DNA of 41,470 nt from Thermodesulfobacteriota bacterium (GCA_028278625.1 JANQDY010000055.1:1-41470); one strand, 5' to 3'. Shown: positions 26,706 through 35,176, counted from the stretch's first letter. Made by a program: numbers and translations. Notes: generated by a model from the sequence alone, not told the origin.

Positions 26706-27452
26706 GTGGATTATCTAGAAGTCGATCACGTGACCAAGAATTTCGGTGGTGTCACGGCACTTAATGACGTGAGTTTTTCCGTTCAGGAAGGATCCCTTTT
26801 GGGGGTTATTGGCCCAAACGGCTGCGGCAAAACCACCCTCGTCAATGTTATCACGGGTTTTCTCAAACCATCCTCGGGAAGGATTTTTTTTAGAGGAAAG
26901 AACATTACCGGCATGCGCCCCTCCCGAATTGCAAATCTGGGCGTTGGACGGACGTTTCAGATGGTGAAGCCCTTTTACCGGCTGCCCGCCTACAAAAACC
27001 TGGTCATCCCCCTCTCCTCTCCCAAAGTCAAACACATGGGAGAGCACTATGGGGACAAGGATTCCGTGGCCTTGGACATCCTTGAGGACATCGGATTTGA
27101 ACGGGACTCCAGCGTCCCCTTTCAGGCGGCCAGTGTCTTGCCCCATGGCTATCTGAAGCGCCTTGAAATGGCCAGGGTGATCGCCCTTCAGAGCGATCTC
27201 ATTATCTTTGACGAGCTCTATTCCGGTTTGAGCCTTGCGGAGGTGGCTTCCATGACACCGCTGATCCAGCGTCTGATGGAAGCCGGCAAAACCATCATCA
27301 TGATCGAACATCGCTTGCGGGAGCTTTTCCGAATCGCCGACACGGTGCTGGTCATGGACCAGGGATGCGTTATCGCCCAGGGAGAAAGCAAATCCGTCAT
27401 GAAAAACGAGAAAGTACAAAAAGCGTATCTGGGTGTAGAGCTAAAAAGATGA
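26706..27452 (+). CDS. livG: ABC importer ATPase, LivG type
   Basis: A 248-residue cytoplasmic ATPase. It has the Walker A motif GPNGCGKTT, Q-loop region VGRTFQMVKPFYRLPAYKNL, a signature LPHGYLKRLEMARVIA in place of LSGGQ, as in many LivG proteins, and switch histidine in MIEHRLREL. Walker B reads LIIFDELYSGLS, with Leu where Pro is usual after DE; the catalytic Glu is kept. I chose the GTG at 26706, nine bases after a GGGGG purine run; there is no ATG in a suitable place. It overlaps livF by four bases. Confidence 0.92.
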   Translation: MDYLEVDHVTKNFGGVTALNDVSFSVQEGSLLGVIGPNGCGKTTLVNVITGFLKPSSGRIFFRGKNITGMRPSRIANLGVGRTFQMVKPFYRLPAYKNLVIPLSSPKVKHMGEHYGDKDSVALDILEDIGFERDSSVPFQAASVLPHGYLKRLEMARVIALQSDLIIFDELYSGLSLAEVASMTPLIQRLMEAGKTIIMIEHRLRELFRIADTVLVMDQGCVIAQGESKSVMKNEKVQKAYLGVELKR

Positions 27453-28201
27453 TGGAGATAAACCAACTGACGGTGTTTTATGAAAACGCCATTGCCGTCA
27501 ACGAACTCTCCCTTCGGGTTGTCAAAGAGGAGATTGTCGGGGTCATCGGCCCAAACAGTGCCGGAAAAAGCACCTTGATGAACACCATTTCCGGCCTTCT
27601 GCTGGATACCAAGCTCAAAGAGGAACGGAAAGGAGGCACCCGGATCACCATCTTCGGCCGAATCCTTTTTGAGGGCGAGGACATCACGGATCTGTGGCCA
27701 GACAAAAGGGTCGGAAAAGGGATTGTTCTCTGCCGAGAGCGCCACCCCGTCTTCCGCGAGAGTACGGTGGAAGAAAACCTCAAAATTTCAGGTTATTTAA
27801 GGAAGAAACAGGAGATGCGGGCCACCATGGACTCGGTCTACCGCATGTTTCCCAAGCTGGCCCAGATGAAAAGGCGCCGGGCGGGCCTCATGAGCGGCGG
27901 GGAACAGCAGATGCTGGCCATCGGCATCGCTTTAATGGCCAATCCCAAAATTCTGTTGCTGGATGAGCCGCTTCTGGGATTGAGCCCCCTGATTCAGCTC
28001 GCTCTGGTTGAATCCATTGAAAAGATCAACCGGGAAGCATCCATCACCATCGTGGTTTCCGAACAGTTTGCAAGGCCCTTGATCCCCATCATTCACCGGG
28101 GTTACATCCTGGAAAACGGTATGCTGGCCTTTGAGGGTGACAACAAGCTCCTTTTTGACAACCCGGATGTGCGCAGTGCCTACTTCGGAGTCGATTTATG
28201 A
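27449..28201 (+). CDS. livF: ABC importer ATPase, LivF type
   Basis: A 250-residue cytoplasmic ATPase, partner of LivG. It has the Walker A motif GPNSAGKST, signature MSGGEQQMLAIGIALM, Walker B ILLLDEPLLGLSP and a switch region VVSEQFARP in which Gln stands where LivF normally also has Gln or His. A short insertion (LLDTKLKEERKGGTRITIFGRI) between Walker A and the Q-loop makes it slightly longer than average LivF (about 235). The start is the first of two consecutive ATG codons, overlapping the livG stop. It overlaps the ligase gene (ATGA at 28198). Confidence 0.92.
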   Translation: MMEINQLTVFYENAIAVNELSLRVVKEEIVGVIGPNSAGKSTLMNTISGLLLDTKLKEERKGGTRITIFGRILFEGEDITDLWPDKRVGKGIVLCRERHPVFRESTVEENLKISGYLRKKQEMRATMDSVYRMFPKLAQMKRRRAGLMSGGEQQMLAIGIALMANPKILLLDEPLLGLSPLIQLALVESIEKINREASITIVVSEQFARPLIPIIHRGYILENGMLAFEGDNKLLFDNPDVRSAYFGVDL

Positions 28202-29826
28202 GTCGGACTGATTCCATATACGAGGCCTTTGAGCAAACGGCCCGGAAGGCGAAAAACAAACCCGCGCTCATTTTTCTAGGGGAAAAGTACAGTTACCGGT
28301 TCCTCATGGAAGCCTCCGCAAGAATGGCCGAAGGTCTTCGGAAGCTGGGTATCAAAAAGGGTGATAAGTTCATTCTGTATACCCAGAACTGTCCCCAATG
28401 GGTGGTCACCTGGCTGGGCCTTCAGCGAATGGGCGCCGTGCCCGTACCCGTCAGTCCCATTTACACGATCCATGATCTCGAATACATCGCCGTGGATTCG
28501 GGCGCCGTGGGAATTCTATCGGCGGACACCAACTACGGGTATGCCAAGAAGCTCAAAGAAAAGGGGCTGTTGGACACGCTTGTGGTATCCAATATCGCGG
28601 ATTTGCTCCCCTGGTGGAAGAGATTCATCGGAAACGGCTTTGACCGCATTCCCGATGGAAAAGTAGACGAAGATCAGGTGGTATCTTTTAGAGATCTTTT
28701 TAAGACATCCCCTGGAGAATCGGCAAAAGAGCGGTGCGAATCCAATGAGATTTTGGAAATTCTCTATACGGGAGGGACGACCAAATTCCCAAAAGGGGTT
28801 CCCATAACCCATCGGGTCTACGTGGAATCCTTTCTGGATCAACTTAACATCTCAGCTCCTCTGGTGTCGCCGGATCAAAATGTGATTGTTCAGGGTGCGC
28901 CCCTGTTCCATGTGTTGGGACAGCTTTTCGGCCTGGGACCCATTTGTTTAACAGGGGCAACGGTCATCATCATGCCGAAGGTCAACCTGGACGCCCTCAT
29001 GCTCTATGTCCAGCGCTACAGGGCCAAAACCCTTTTTGGCGTTCCGACCCTGTATCGCATGATACTGGAACACGATCGACGGGATTTCTATGACCTTTCC
29101 TCTCTCAAGTACTGCTTTACGGGGGGAGATGTTCTGCCCCAAGAGGTTCTGAGGCGGTGGACGGAACACTTTGAGACCCGGATTTATCAGGGGTACGGAG
29201 CAACCGAAACCTGCGGCGGCGTCACCATGGTCCGCCCTGACGGCGAACCTCCGCTGGACACCATCGGAACCCTCATGCCGGGAAAGCATATCCGTATCGT
29301 GGACCCCGAAACCATGGAAGAACAGCCCAACGGAGAAACGGGTGAACTGATCGTCACCTCTGAGCTCATGATTGACGCCTACTGGAACAAGGATGAGGAG
29401 ACCCGTGAGTGTTTCGAGGAAATCGAGGGTAAGCGATGGTACAAGACAGGAGACCTCGTCAGACTGGATGAAAAGGGGTACATGTATTTCGTGGATCGCA
29501 CGGCGGACATGATAAAGCACAAAGGGTACCGAATATCCGCATCTGAAATTGAGGCCGCCATCAAGGATCATCCGGCCGCCATTGCGGCATGTGTTGTGGG
29601 CGTGCCCGACAACCGCGTGGGAGAACGGATCAAAGCCTTCGTGGTGTTGAAAGAAGATGCCCGAGGCATGACCGGAAACGAATTGATCCGATGGTGCAAA
29701 TCGCGGCTGACGGCCTATAAAGTACCGGAGTACGTGGAGTTTCGGGACATGCTCCCCAAATCGAAAGTGGGGAAATACCTGCGCAGAGAACTCCGTAAAG
29801 AAGAACGGGATAGAACTTCCCACTGA
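28198..29826 (+). CDS. AMP-forming acyl-CoA ligase
   Basis: A 542-residue adenylate-forming enzyme that activates a carboxylic acid with ATP and couples it to CoA. Core motifs are LYTGGTTKFPKGVPITH (phosphate loop, with KF where most have GxPKG), YQGYGATETCGG, the hinge region WYKTGDLVRLDEKG and DRTADMIKHKGYRISASEIE, and the catalytic lysine in PKSKVGKYLRREL. It is soluble, with no signal peptide. The last gene of the importer operon by ATGA overlap with livF, it probably activates whatever the importer brings in. Long-chain fatty acids, aromatic acids or dicarboxylates all fit; the family motifs do not decide. Confidence 0.92.
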   Translation: MSRTDSIYEAFEQTARKAKNKPALIFLGEKYSYRFLMEASARMAEGLRKLGIKKGDKFILYTQNCPQWVVTWLGLQRMGAVPVPVSPIYTIHDLEYIAVDSGAVGILSADTNYGYAKKLKEKGLLDTLVVSNIADLLPWWKRFIGNGFDRIPDGKVDEDQVVSFRDLFKTSPGESAKERCESNEILEILYTGGTTKFPKGVPITHRVYVESFLDQLNISAPLVSPDQNVIVQGAPLFHVLGQLFGLGPICLTGATVIIMPKVNLDALMLYVQRYRAKTLFGVPTLYRMILEHDRRDFYDLSSLKYCFTGGDVLPQEVLRRWTEHFETRIYQGYGATETCGGVTMVRPDGEPPLDTIGTLMPGKHIRIVDPETMEEQPNGETGELIVTSELMIDAYWNKDEETRECFEEIEGKRWYKTGDLVRLDEKGYMYFVDRTADMIKHKGYRISASEIEAAIKDHPAAIAACVVGVPDNRVGERIKAFVVLKEDARGMTGNELIRWCKSRLTAYKVPEYVEFRDMLPKSKVGKYLRRELRKEERDRTSH

Positions 29827-29860
29827 ATCCCATCAAGAAGATATACCCCCATTTTGACTC

Positions 29861-29920
29861 CCTCCGTTAGTTCGCGGAGAACCCGAATACTCCGGAAACG
29901 ATCGATCCGACCGTCGGGTT
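29861..29920 (+). terminator. Weak inverted repeats after the acyl-CoA ligase
   Basis: CTCCG/CGGAG (29862-29878 area) forms a short stem, followed by AACCCGA (29880-29886) pairing with TCGGGTT (29914-29920). There is no T-run, so termination is possible but weakly supported. Confidence 0.3.
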
Positions 29921-29971
29921 TGAATGGAACCAGCTGCGGGATGAGAGCTGAATTCTCTGAAAAAGAAGGAG

Positions 29972-30619
29972 CTACTGTCTTAGAAGCGGCAGCAGAGCGA
30001 AAAGATTGTCCCCGGCAAAGAGGTGGGCCAGGCTGAACATGGGCCCCACGAGGATTCGGCTCAGGATTCCGGTGCCCGCGAAGTTATCCAGCATGATAAT
30101 ACCGATGAGAACCAGGGGTCCGTAGCGCCCCCACCGGCGGAACTTCATGGCAGCTCCGGGGGGAAGAAGGTTTTCAAGAACATGTGATCCGTCAAGGGGG
30201 GGCAGAGGGAGAAGATTGAAAAGACCCAAGCCCAGGTTCATGAGGATAAGCCACAGCAGGGCCCGCAGATAGACCTCCATGGGCAGGGGAAGGAGCCGGA
30301 TGAGCATCCCCGCCAGAAGCGCGGCGCAGATGTTGGCCGCAGGACCCGCAAGTGACATGAGGATCACGTCTTTTCGCGTGTTTTTGAAATACCGTATATC
30401 CACGGGAACCGGCTTGGCCCACCCGAAATTGAACAGAAAAAGGCAGATGGCCCCCAGGGGATCAATATGAATGAGCGGATTGAAAGAGAGCCTTCCCATC
30501 TGCTTTGCCGTTGGATCCCCGAAATGGAAAGCAACCCGGCCGTGAGCGTATTCATGAATGGTGATGGCGAAAAGCAGCACCGGAATCTTGATGATCCACT
30601 GTGTAATATCAAAAGACAT
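29972..30619 (-). CDS. Site-2 protease family (M50) membrane metalloprotease
   Basis: A 215-residue integral membrane protein of the small M50/SpoIVFB-like group found across bacteria. The zinc motif HEYAH (H22, E23, H26) lies in the first long helix, and the second metal motif is PLPPLDGSHVLENLLP near residue 145. Other conserved loops are FGDPTAKQMGRLSFNPLIHIDPLGAI and SLAGPAANICAALLAG. Five or six helices are expected. The family includes intramembrane proteases that release membrane-bound regulators, but this subgroup has no known substrate. It stands alone on its strand, and diverges from the kinase gene to its right. Confidence 0.92.
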   Translation of the reverse strand: MSFDITQWIIKIPVLLFAITIHEYAHGRVAFHFGDPTAKQMGRLSFNPLIHIDPLGAICLFLFNFGWAKPVPVDIRYFKNTRKDVILMSLAGPAANICAALLAGMLIRLLPLPMEVYLRALLWLILMNLGLGLFNLLPLPPLDGSHVLENLLPPGAAMKFRRWGRYGPLVLIGIIMLDNFAGTGILSRILVGPMFSLAHLFAGDNLFALLPLLRQ

Positions 30620-30706
30620 GATGATCCCTTTGAAGACCCGTTTTCATAATGACAGATGGAAATGAACTTTGGTTCAGGGACTACATAACAGCAAATCATG
30701 TTTGCA

Positions 30707-30795
30707 GCAAGCCCCAAAAAGATATAAAACAGATGCCGTCACGATTATTGCCAAATGGCATTTGAGATAAATGCGCATATTTCCATGGGGCTTGC
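30707..30795. promoter_or_regulatory. Inverted repeats in the M50-kinase divergent region
   Basis: The 326-base gap between the M50 gene and the kinase start holds a perfect ten-base inverted repeat, GCAAGCCCCA (30707-30716) / TGGGGCTTGC (30786-30795). Between these arms sits a near-perfect palindrome CAAATG-G-CATTTG (30752-30764). They could be an operator or a structured leader for the kinase. No clear promoter was found. Confidence 0.35.
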
Positions 30796-30945
30796 CGGTT
30801 GCTTTTTCAAAAGATAATTGATAGATTGAAGCGGGGTCAGAAGGGTCGTGGAAATACCGCCTCGGAACAACCTGTGACAAGGGGGGTCTCTGCGTCCGCC
30901 CGAGTCTGCACCCCTGATGAAATCAGAGAAGAAGGGAATCCACCC

Positions 30946-31698
30946 ATGCGACGGGAAAGAATCAAAATAGATCTTCTGATTCACGATCTCAAAGTTCCTC
31001 TTGCCGTAATTGAGGCAGGGCTCACCTCCATGATAAACCGTCAGGAAAAATACGGACCGATTACGGAAAAGCAGATGCGGGTATTCAACCGCGCGCTCAG
31101 AAACACGAAAGTCCTGAAAACCCTGGTTGCAGACGCTCTCGAACTGGGAAGAAGCGGTCAGGGGATCCTCTTCTACTCCAACTTTCGGTTGGCTGAAATG
31201 ATTGAAGAGACCCTCGTGGAAATTCTGGATTTGACCGACACGAAAATGGCCGAAAAGCTCAGGCAGTGCGAGGATCTGGTCCATTTCAAGAAGACGCTTG
31301 AAGAAAAGGGGGTCGTTCTCGCAATTGATGAAGCATTATGGCAACAGATCATCTGCCAGGATGAGCCGAAAATCAAACAAATCCTGAGAAACCTTCTGAA
31401 CAATGCACTGAAATACCGGAAAAACCTTGTTGAACTGAGCGTTCGTTGCGACAAGGACTTCATCCTCTTTTCGGTTCAGGACGATGGCGCGGGCATTCCC
31501 GCTGCCTTTCATCAGAAGATTTTTGACTGCTATTTCCAGCTGGATGCGGGCAATACCTGCTCTGTCAGGGGACATGGGCTGGGCCTGGCCGGTGTGATGG
31601 TGCTTGTTGAAGATATGGGTGGTGAAATGCTGCTGGAGAGTGATGAGGGGCAGGGGGCGAAATTCCTCGTTAAACTTCCGCTTAAAGCCGATGCATAA
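30946..31698 (+). CDS. Sensor histidine kinase without obvious sensory domain
   Basis: A 250-residue soluble kinase core. H13 lies in LIHDLKVPLAVIEAG, an H-box variant (DLK rather than ELR), followed by the four-helix dimerisation region, N-box ILRNLLNNALKY, G1 box DDGAGIP and G2 box GHGLGLAG. No membrane helix or sensory domain is visible, so input is likely through a partner protein. The ATG at 30946 with GAAGGG nine bases upstream is preferred; an open frame continues upstream to a TTG at 30799, which would add 49 residues of no recognisable domain. It converges with a response regulator whose stop is 17 bases away, an unusual orientation for a pair. Confidence 0.85.
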   Translation: MRRERIKIDLLIHDLKVPLAVIEAGLTSMINRQEKYGPITEKQMRVFNRALRNTKVLKTLVADALELGRSGQGILFYSNFRLAEMIEETLVEILDLTDTKMAEKLRQCEDLVHFKKTLEEKGVVLAIDEALWQQIICQDEPKIKQILRNLLNNALKYRKNLVELSVRCDKDFILFSVQDDGAGIPAAFHQKIFDCYFQLDAGNTCSVRGHGLGLAGVMVLVEDMGGEMLLESDEGQGAKFLVKLPLKADA

Positions 31699-31715
31699 GA
31701 AGGCCCTTTTTCACG

Positions 31716-32234
31716 CTACATGATGTCATCCAGTTCATTCCGGGTGGGCCGGTACTTTTTGGCGAACGCCTTCCAGAATTCCTTGTGGCTCTCTTTCCAA
31801 CCCTTGCCAAACCTCCGCTCAAAGAAGGGTTCAAGTTTGCCGAACCAGGCCATCTGCCTGACCGAACCATCCCGTACGGTTTGAAGGACGTCGGCGGCGA
31901 AAACATCGATTTCAGAGATTTTGTCTTTCGGCACATAGCTGCGGGCACCGCCCGTAATGGATTTTACCAGGTTTTCCGGGCTCACCGCGTGGGCCGTCAG
32001 CATCAATGCGGGGATACCCTTTTCATTGGTCATCTTGAGGAGTTCGTACCCGTTAACCCCCATGATATCCAGTATGGCCAGGTCGTACTGGTTTCTGTTT
32101 AAGAACTTCTGAGCAGTCTCAAAGTTCGGCGCCGAATCAATGAAGCACATGTCCAGAATTTCCACCAAAGTCTCCAGAATGTCGGGCTCGTCGTCCACAA
32201 TCAGAATTCTCTTCCCCTTAAGAATCTCATCCAT
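31716..32234 (-). CDS. Response regulator, receiver domain with short C-terminal helical tail
   Basis: A 172-residue protein. The receiver domain (about 8-125) has acidic pocket DDEPD (16-20), phosphorylatable aspartate in LAILDIMGVNGYE, and lysine in YVPKDKISE. The remaining 45 residues (FGKLEPFFERRFGKGWKESHKEF...) have no DNA-binding fold, so output is probably by protein contact. The start at 32234 has GGAGG eight bases upstream. It is convergent with the neighbouring soluble kinase, its probable partner. Confidence 0.87.
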   Translation of the reverse strand: MDEILKGKRILIVDDEPDILETLVEILDMCFIDSAPNFETAQKFLNRNQYDLAILDIMGVNGYELLKMTNEKGIPALMLTAHAVSPENLVKSITGGARSYVPKDKISEIDVFAADVLQTVRDGSVRQMAWFGKLEPFFERRFGKGWKESHKEFWKAFAKKYRPTRNELDDIM

Positions 32235-32461
32235 TCACAACCCTCCTTTCTCGCAAGATGCCGGTTTCAACGATAGTATCGTGGTGTCGCCTTTTCAGTC
32301 AATGTTTTTGTATCAGCCCTACAATTCAAAGAAACATTGAAAGCCCGGTTGACATCAACCGCGGCATTGCTTAACCTTCCATTGTTGAAATAAAAGCGCC
32401 GTCAGGCGGTCATCAAAACCGTGAATCGTCTCAAGCCCGCTGATGAAGGAGAAGAAAGATA

Positions 32462-32659
32462 ATGGAATTTGTTGAAAAAGCGAGAATCAGACTGGAGCAC
32501 TGGATCACCCATAACGATCACCATCTGGAAGAATATGATCTCTTTGCGGAACAGTTGGAGGATGCCGGCAAAAGCGAAAGCGCCGAAGCCATCAGGAAAA
32601 TGGCCAAGTTGAGCCAGGAATCCAATCAGTGTCTGCGCGACGCTCTGAAAAGTCTTTGA
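32462..32659 (+). CDS. Small His-rich helical protein next to cooT
   Basis: A 65-residue acidic protein, predicted as a helical hairpin by eye. Histidines cluster in the first helix (HWITHNDHHLEEY, H13, H17, H20 and H21) and there is one cysteine, C57, in the second. Such spacing could bind a metal, but no known fold is certain. The gene has a GGAGAAG ribosome site upstream. It starts a three-gene same-strand cluster with cooT (48 bases downstream) and a sirtuin. I do not recognise the family with confidence; a conserved partner of CooT is an inference from position. Confidence 0.75.
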   Translation: MEFVEKARIRLEHWITHNDHHLEEYDLFAEQLEDAGKSESAEAIRKMAKLSQESNQCLRDALKSL

Positions 32660-32707
32660 ATTTGAGGTTTCCGGGCGTTATACTCTTGATCATCGGAGGA
32701 ACAGAAA

Positions 32708-32896
32708 ATGTGTGAAGCCCATGCCTACCTTCTGAAAGATGAAACAGAAGAGAAGATAATGGAAAGTGTTGATCTCGTCGAAATGGACGGAGAAGAGATC
32801 AAAATGGTAAATATCTTTGGCGAACAGAAGACCGTCAAAGGAAAACTGACCCGTTACGACAGCCAGCAGGGAAAGATCATCATTAGATCCCTGTGA
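32708..32896 (+). CDS. cooT: CooT family nickel-binding protein
   Basis: A 62-residue protein with the CooT hallmark MCEAHAYL at its start, where Cys2 is the nickel ligand identified in characterised CooT. The rest is the small beta-barrel of the family (KIMESVDLVEMDGEEIKMVNIFGEQKTVKGKLTRY...). In Rhodospirillum rubrum, CooT accompanies carbon monoxide dehydrogenase nickel insertion; homologues also occur without CODH, as may be so here. The GGAGG ribosome site lies just upstream. No coo genes, hydrogenase or CODH genes are seen in the window. Confidence 0.88.
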   Translation: MCEAHAYLLKDETEEKIMESVDLVEMDGEEIKMVNIFGEQKTVKGKLTRYDSQQGKIIIRSL

Positions 32897-32939
32897 ACCG
32901 GATGGAAATACTTGAATAACTCCCTGAAAGGTTTTTTGC

Positions 32940-33692
32940 ATGAACGACTCTTTTGAGAAAGCGGCTGACATCATCCTGAATTCGGATCTGACCCTGGCCT
33001 TGACCGGTGCCGGCATTTCCGTGGAATCCGGTATTCCCGATTTCAGAAGTGCTCAAGGGTTGTGGTCAAGGTATGATCCCGGTGAATATGCAACTATTGA
33101 GGCTTTTAGGGATAATCCTCATAAGGTATGGAAAATGCTCAGGGAAATGGATGAACTCGTGAGCAGGGCAAAACCCAATCCCGCCCACAGAGCCTTGAGC
33201 CAGCTGGAAAACCTGGGTTGTCTGCAAACGATTGTGACCCAAAACGTGGACAACCTTCATCAGGCGGCTGGCTCAAATGACGTCATAGAATTCCACGGGA
33301 ACGCCAGCACCCTTTCCTGTCTCTGGTGCGGCAGAAAATATCAAACGTCGGAGAAGCGAAAGGAACACCCTCCCCACTGTGAATGCGAAAAAATCCTGAA
33401 ACCGGACGTGGTCTTTTTTGGAGAAGCCATTCCCGAAGAAGCCATGCACCGATCTTTTCGGCTGGCCTCCCAAACCGATGCACTCCTTGTTGTTGGAACT
33501 TCAGCCGTGGTCTATCCGGTCAACGAAATTCCCTCCCTCGCAAAACGAAACGGTGCCGCGGTGATTGAAGTCGACATCGAAACAACCGTTTTGACCAATT
33601 CCATCACGGATATATTCCTTCAAGGGAACGCCGGAGACATCGTTCCAGCGCTGGTTGAGATTGTCAAACAAAAAAAAGGAACAGACGCCTGA
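32940..33692 (+). CDS. Sir2-family NAD-dependent protein deacylase
   Basis: A 250-residue sirtuin. NAD motifs GAGISVESGIPDFRS (23-37) and TQNVDNLH (100-107), catalytic H119 in EFHGN and the GTSAVVYPVNEIP stretch are present. Zinc ligands are C127, C130, C147 and C149 (CxxC and CxC). The Tyr-x-x-Arg pair that marks class III desuccinylases such as CobB is missing (VWKMLREMDELVSR), so a deacetylase is more likely than a desuccinylase. It may regulate acyl-CoA ligases, which are typical bacterial sirtuin targets; the ligase in this window is such a candidate by inference. It is the third gene in the cluster with the His-rich protein and cooT. Confidence 0.93.
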   Translation: MNDSFEKAADIILNSDLTLALTGAGISVESGIPDFRSAQGLWSRYDPGEYATIEAFRDNPHKVWKMLREMDELVSRAKPNPAHRALSQLENLGCLQTIVTQNVDNLHQAAGSNDVIEFHGNASTLSCLWCGRKYQTSEKRKEHPPHCECEKILKPDVVFFGEAIPEEAMHRSFRLASQTDALLVVGTSAVVYPVNEIPSLAKRNGAAVIEVDIETTVLTNSITDIFLQGNAGDIVPALVEIVKQKKGTDA

Positions 33693-33712
33693 CTTTCCAT
33701 ATCTATTATTCA

Positions 33713-33740
33713 TTGACAAAACTCACAAAATCGCTAAAGT
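33713..33740 (+). promoter_or_regulatory. Sigma-70-type promoter before the 447-residue protein
   Basis: A perfect TTGACA (33713-33718) and TAAAGT (33735-33740) lie 16 bases apart. Transcription near 33747 gives a leader of about 86 bases before the TTG start at 33833. Confidence 0.6.
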
Positions 33741-33832
33741 GTGGTGTTTTGTGTCTTGACGTTTGAAAATCCGGGTTCACCGCTACTGCCTGAACGGCCG
33801 CTTCAAAATGTCATTGTCCCGAGGGATGATCG

Positions 33833-35176
33833 TTGCTCGCCATTAAGATAGAACAAGAGGCACTGGAGAATGCTTGCAAAGAGATTATTGAGAGCATTTT
33901 GATCTGCCTGCCCGATGCTTTTAAGGGCACCGTGTACCGGGTGGGTGTGTTGCCCGAAATGGTGACAACCCGGATAACCTCTGGAATTATTGATAAAAAT
34001 AGAGAAAAGATCTCCTGGGGGCTGCCGGAAGTCTCAGACTACAATCCCCCGGGGAAGCCTTGGATCGATTACCGGGACGAACCGAACCGACCGCTTGAAG
34101 CCATGGCGTGGTGCGTGGAGAGGCAGTCCAGCTGGACCGCCGAAGACCCTCGAAACGACGCCCGGAGCGTTCGGCTCCAGGTTGAAGGTGTCTGGAAAGA
34201 CTTCCATCATATGGAGCCGGTGCTGATCCGGAAAAAGGACCTTTTTCTGGGCGAAATGCGCCCCATGGTTTACCCCAAAAAATATGGGGGCGAGACCATA
34301 TGGGAAGACAGCGATTACGTTGTCGCGGCCGTTATCAAGATACATTTTCAGCCTTACTCCATCAAGATCGGCAGCAACGAAACCAAAATCATCAAACGAT
34401 TGTCCCGGGTCTTGGGCACGGAACTCCTCTCCTACCAGTTGAGAGAGCAGTCTCTTGAAGCAACCCGGGCCCTGGCCGACGACAGGCTTCACTCCTGCAA
34501 TATACTGGCCGATTCCCTGCGGAACGTGATCACCAAATCCGGGTTGATCTTTTCATTGATCAAACTGGAGCTGGGATTTCTGAGGGACCAGTGGGAAAAA
34601 ACGCTCCTAAAGGGGAGAAAAGAAGCATCCCTTCGCCGGAATGCCATCAAAAAACTGAATGACGTTTTAGATGAGATTGAAACTGCTGAAAACACCGAAC
34701 TAAGGGCAGATCTGGCGGAGCTGCAAAACCGCTTTCTTACCCTACACCCTTCTCCGGAACAGGGGAGAAGCTGGTTGAAAATGAAGATCGAAGACAAATG
34801 GCGTACACTGATTAGCGCGGGAAGGCTTGATCAAAAGCAGACAAAGGCCGCAAACCGTTACATTCAGTATCTCTATAAGTCCCTCTATCTGGGTGAAGAT
34901 CCCGCTCTCCTGGCCGAATGCAAGCAATTGCCGGAATCTTTGAAAACAGAGTGGGTGGATCTTCTTTACAGAGACACCGATGTTTTCAACCTGCACCGCT
35001 TGAATCGTCTGATAGCGCTGCTCAATGAAAATCATCTCGATCTGCCCCACAGAGAAAAATCGAGGGAAAGCCTGATACGGCTCAAAGCCGTGGCTCAGAT
35101 TTTCGGACAGTTGGAAGAGAAAACGAATGCTGTCTTAAGGGAAGTGCTAAATGGGCATGGCAGCATTCGAATTTGA
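33833..35176 (+). CDS. Unrecognised 447-residue cytoplasmic protein with TTG start
   Basis: I do not recognise this protein. The first 200 residues are mixed alpha/beta, aromatic- and proline-rich (e.g. SDYNPPGKPWIDYRDEPNRPLEAMAW and MRPMVYPKKYGGETIW). The segment ALADDRLHSCNILADSLRNVI has the look of a kinase dimerisation helix but lacks a clear H-box and ATPase domain, and the rest is helical. There is no signal peptide or membrane segment. The start is a TTG at 33833 with GAGGGA six bases before; an in-frame stop directly upstream and the lack of an ATG before residue 42 make this start firm. It has its own promoter and precedes tRNA-Arg. Confidence 0.8.
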   Translation: MLAIKIEQEALENACKEIIESILICLPDAFKGTVYRVGVLPEMVTTRITSGIIDKNREKISWGLPEVSDYNPPGKPWIDYRDEPNRPLEAMAWCVERQSSWTAEDPRNDARSVRLQVEGVWKDFHHMEPVLIRKKDLFLGEMRPMVYPKKYGGETIWEDSDYVVAAVIKIHFQPYSIKIGSNETKIIKRLSRVLGTELLSYQLREQSLEATRALADDRLHSCNILADSLRNVITKSGLIFSLIKLELGFLRDQWEKTLLKGRKEASLRRNAIKKLNDVLDEIETAENTELRADLAELQNRFLTLHPSPEQGRSWLKMKIEDKWRTLISAGRLDQKQTKAANRYIQYLYKSLYLGEDPALLAECKQLPESLKTEWVDLLYRDTDVFNLHRLNRLIALLNENHLDLPHREKSRESLIRLKAVAQIFGQLEEKTNAVLREVLNGHGSIRI

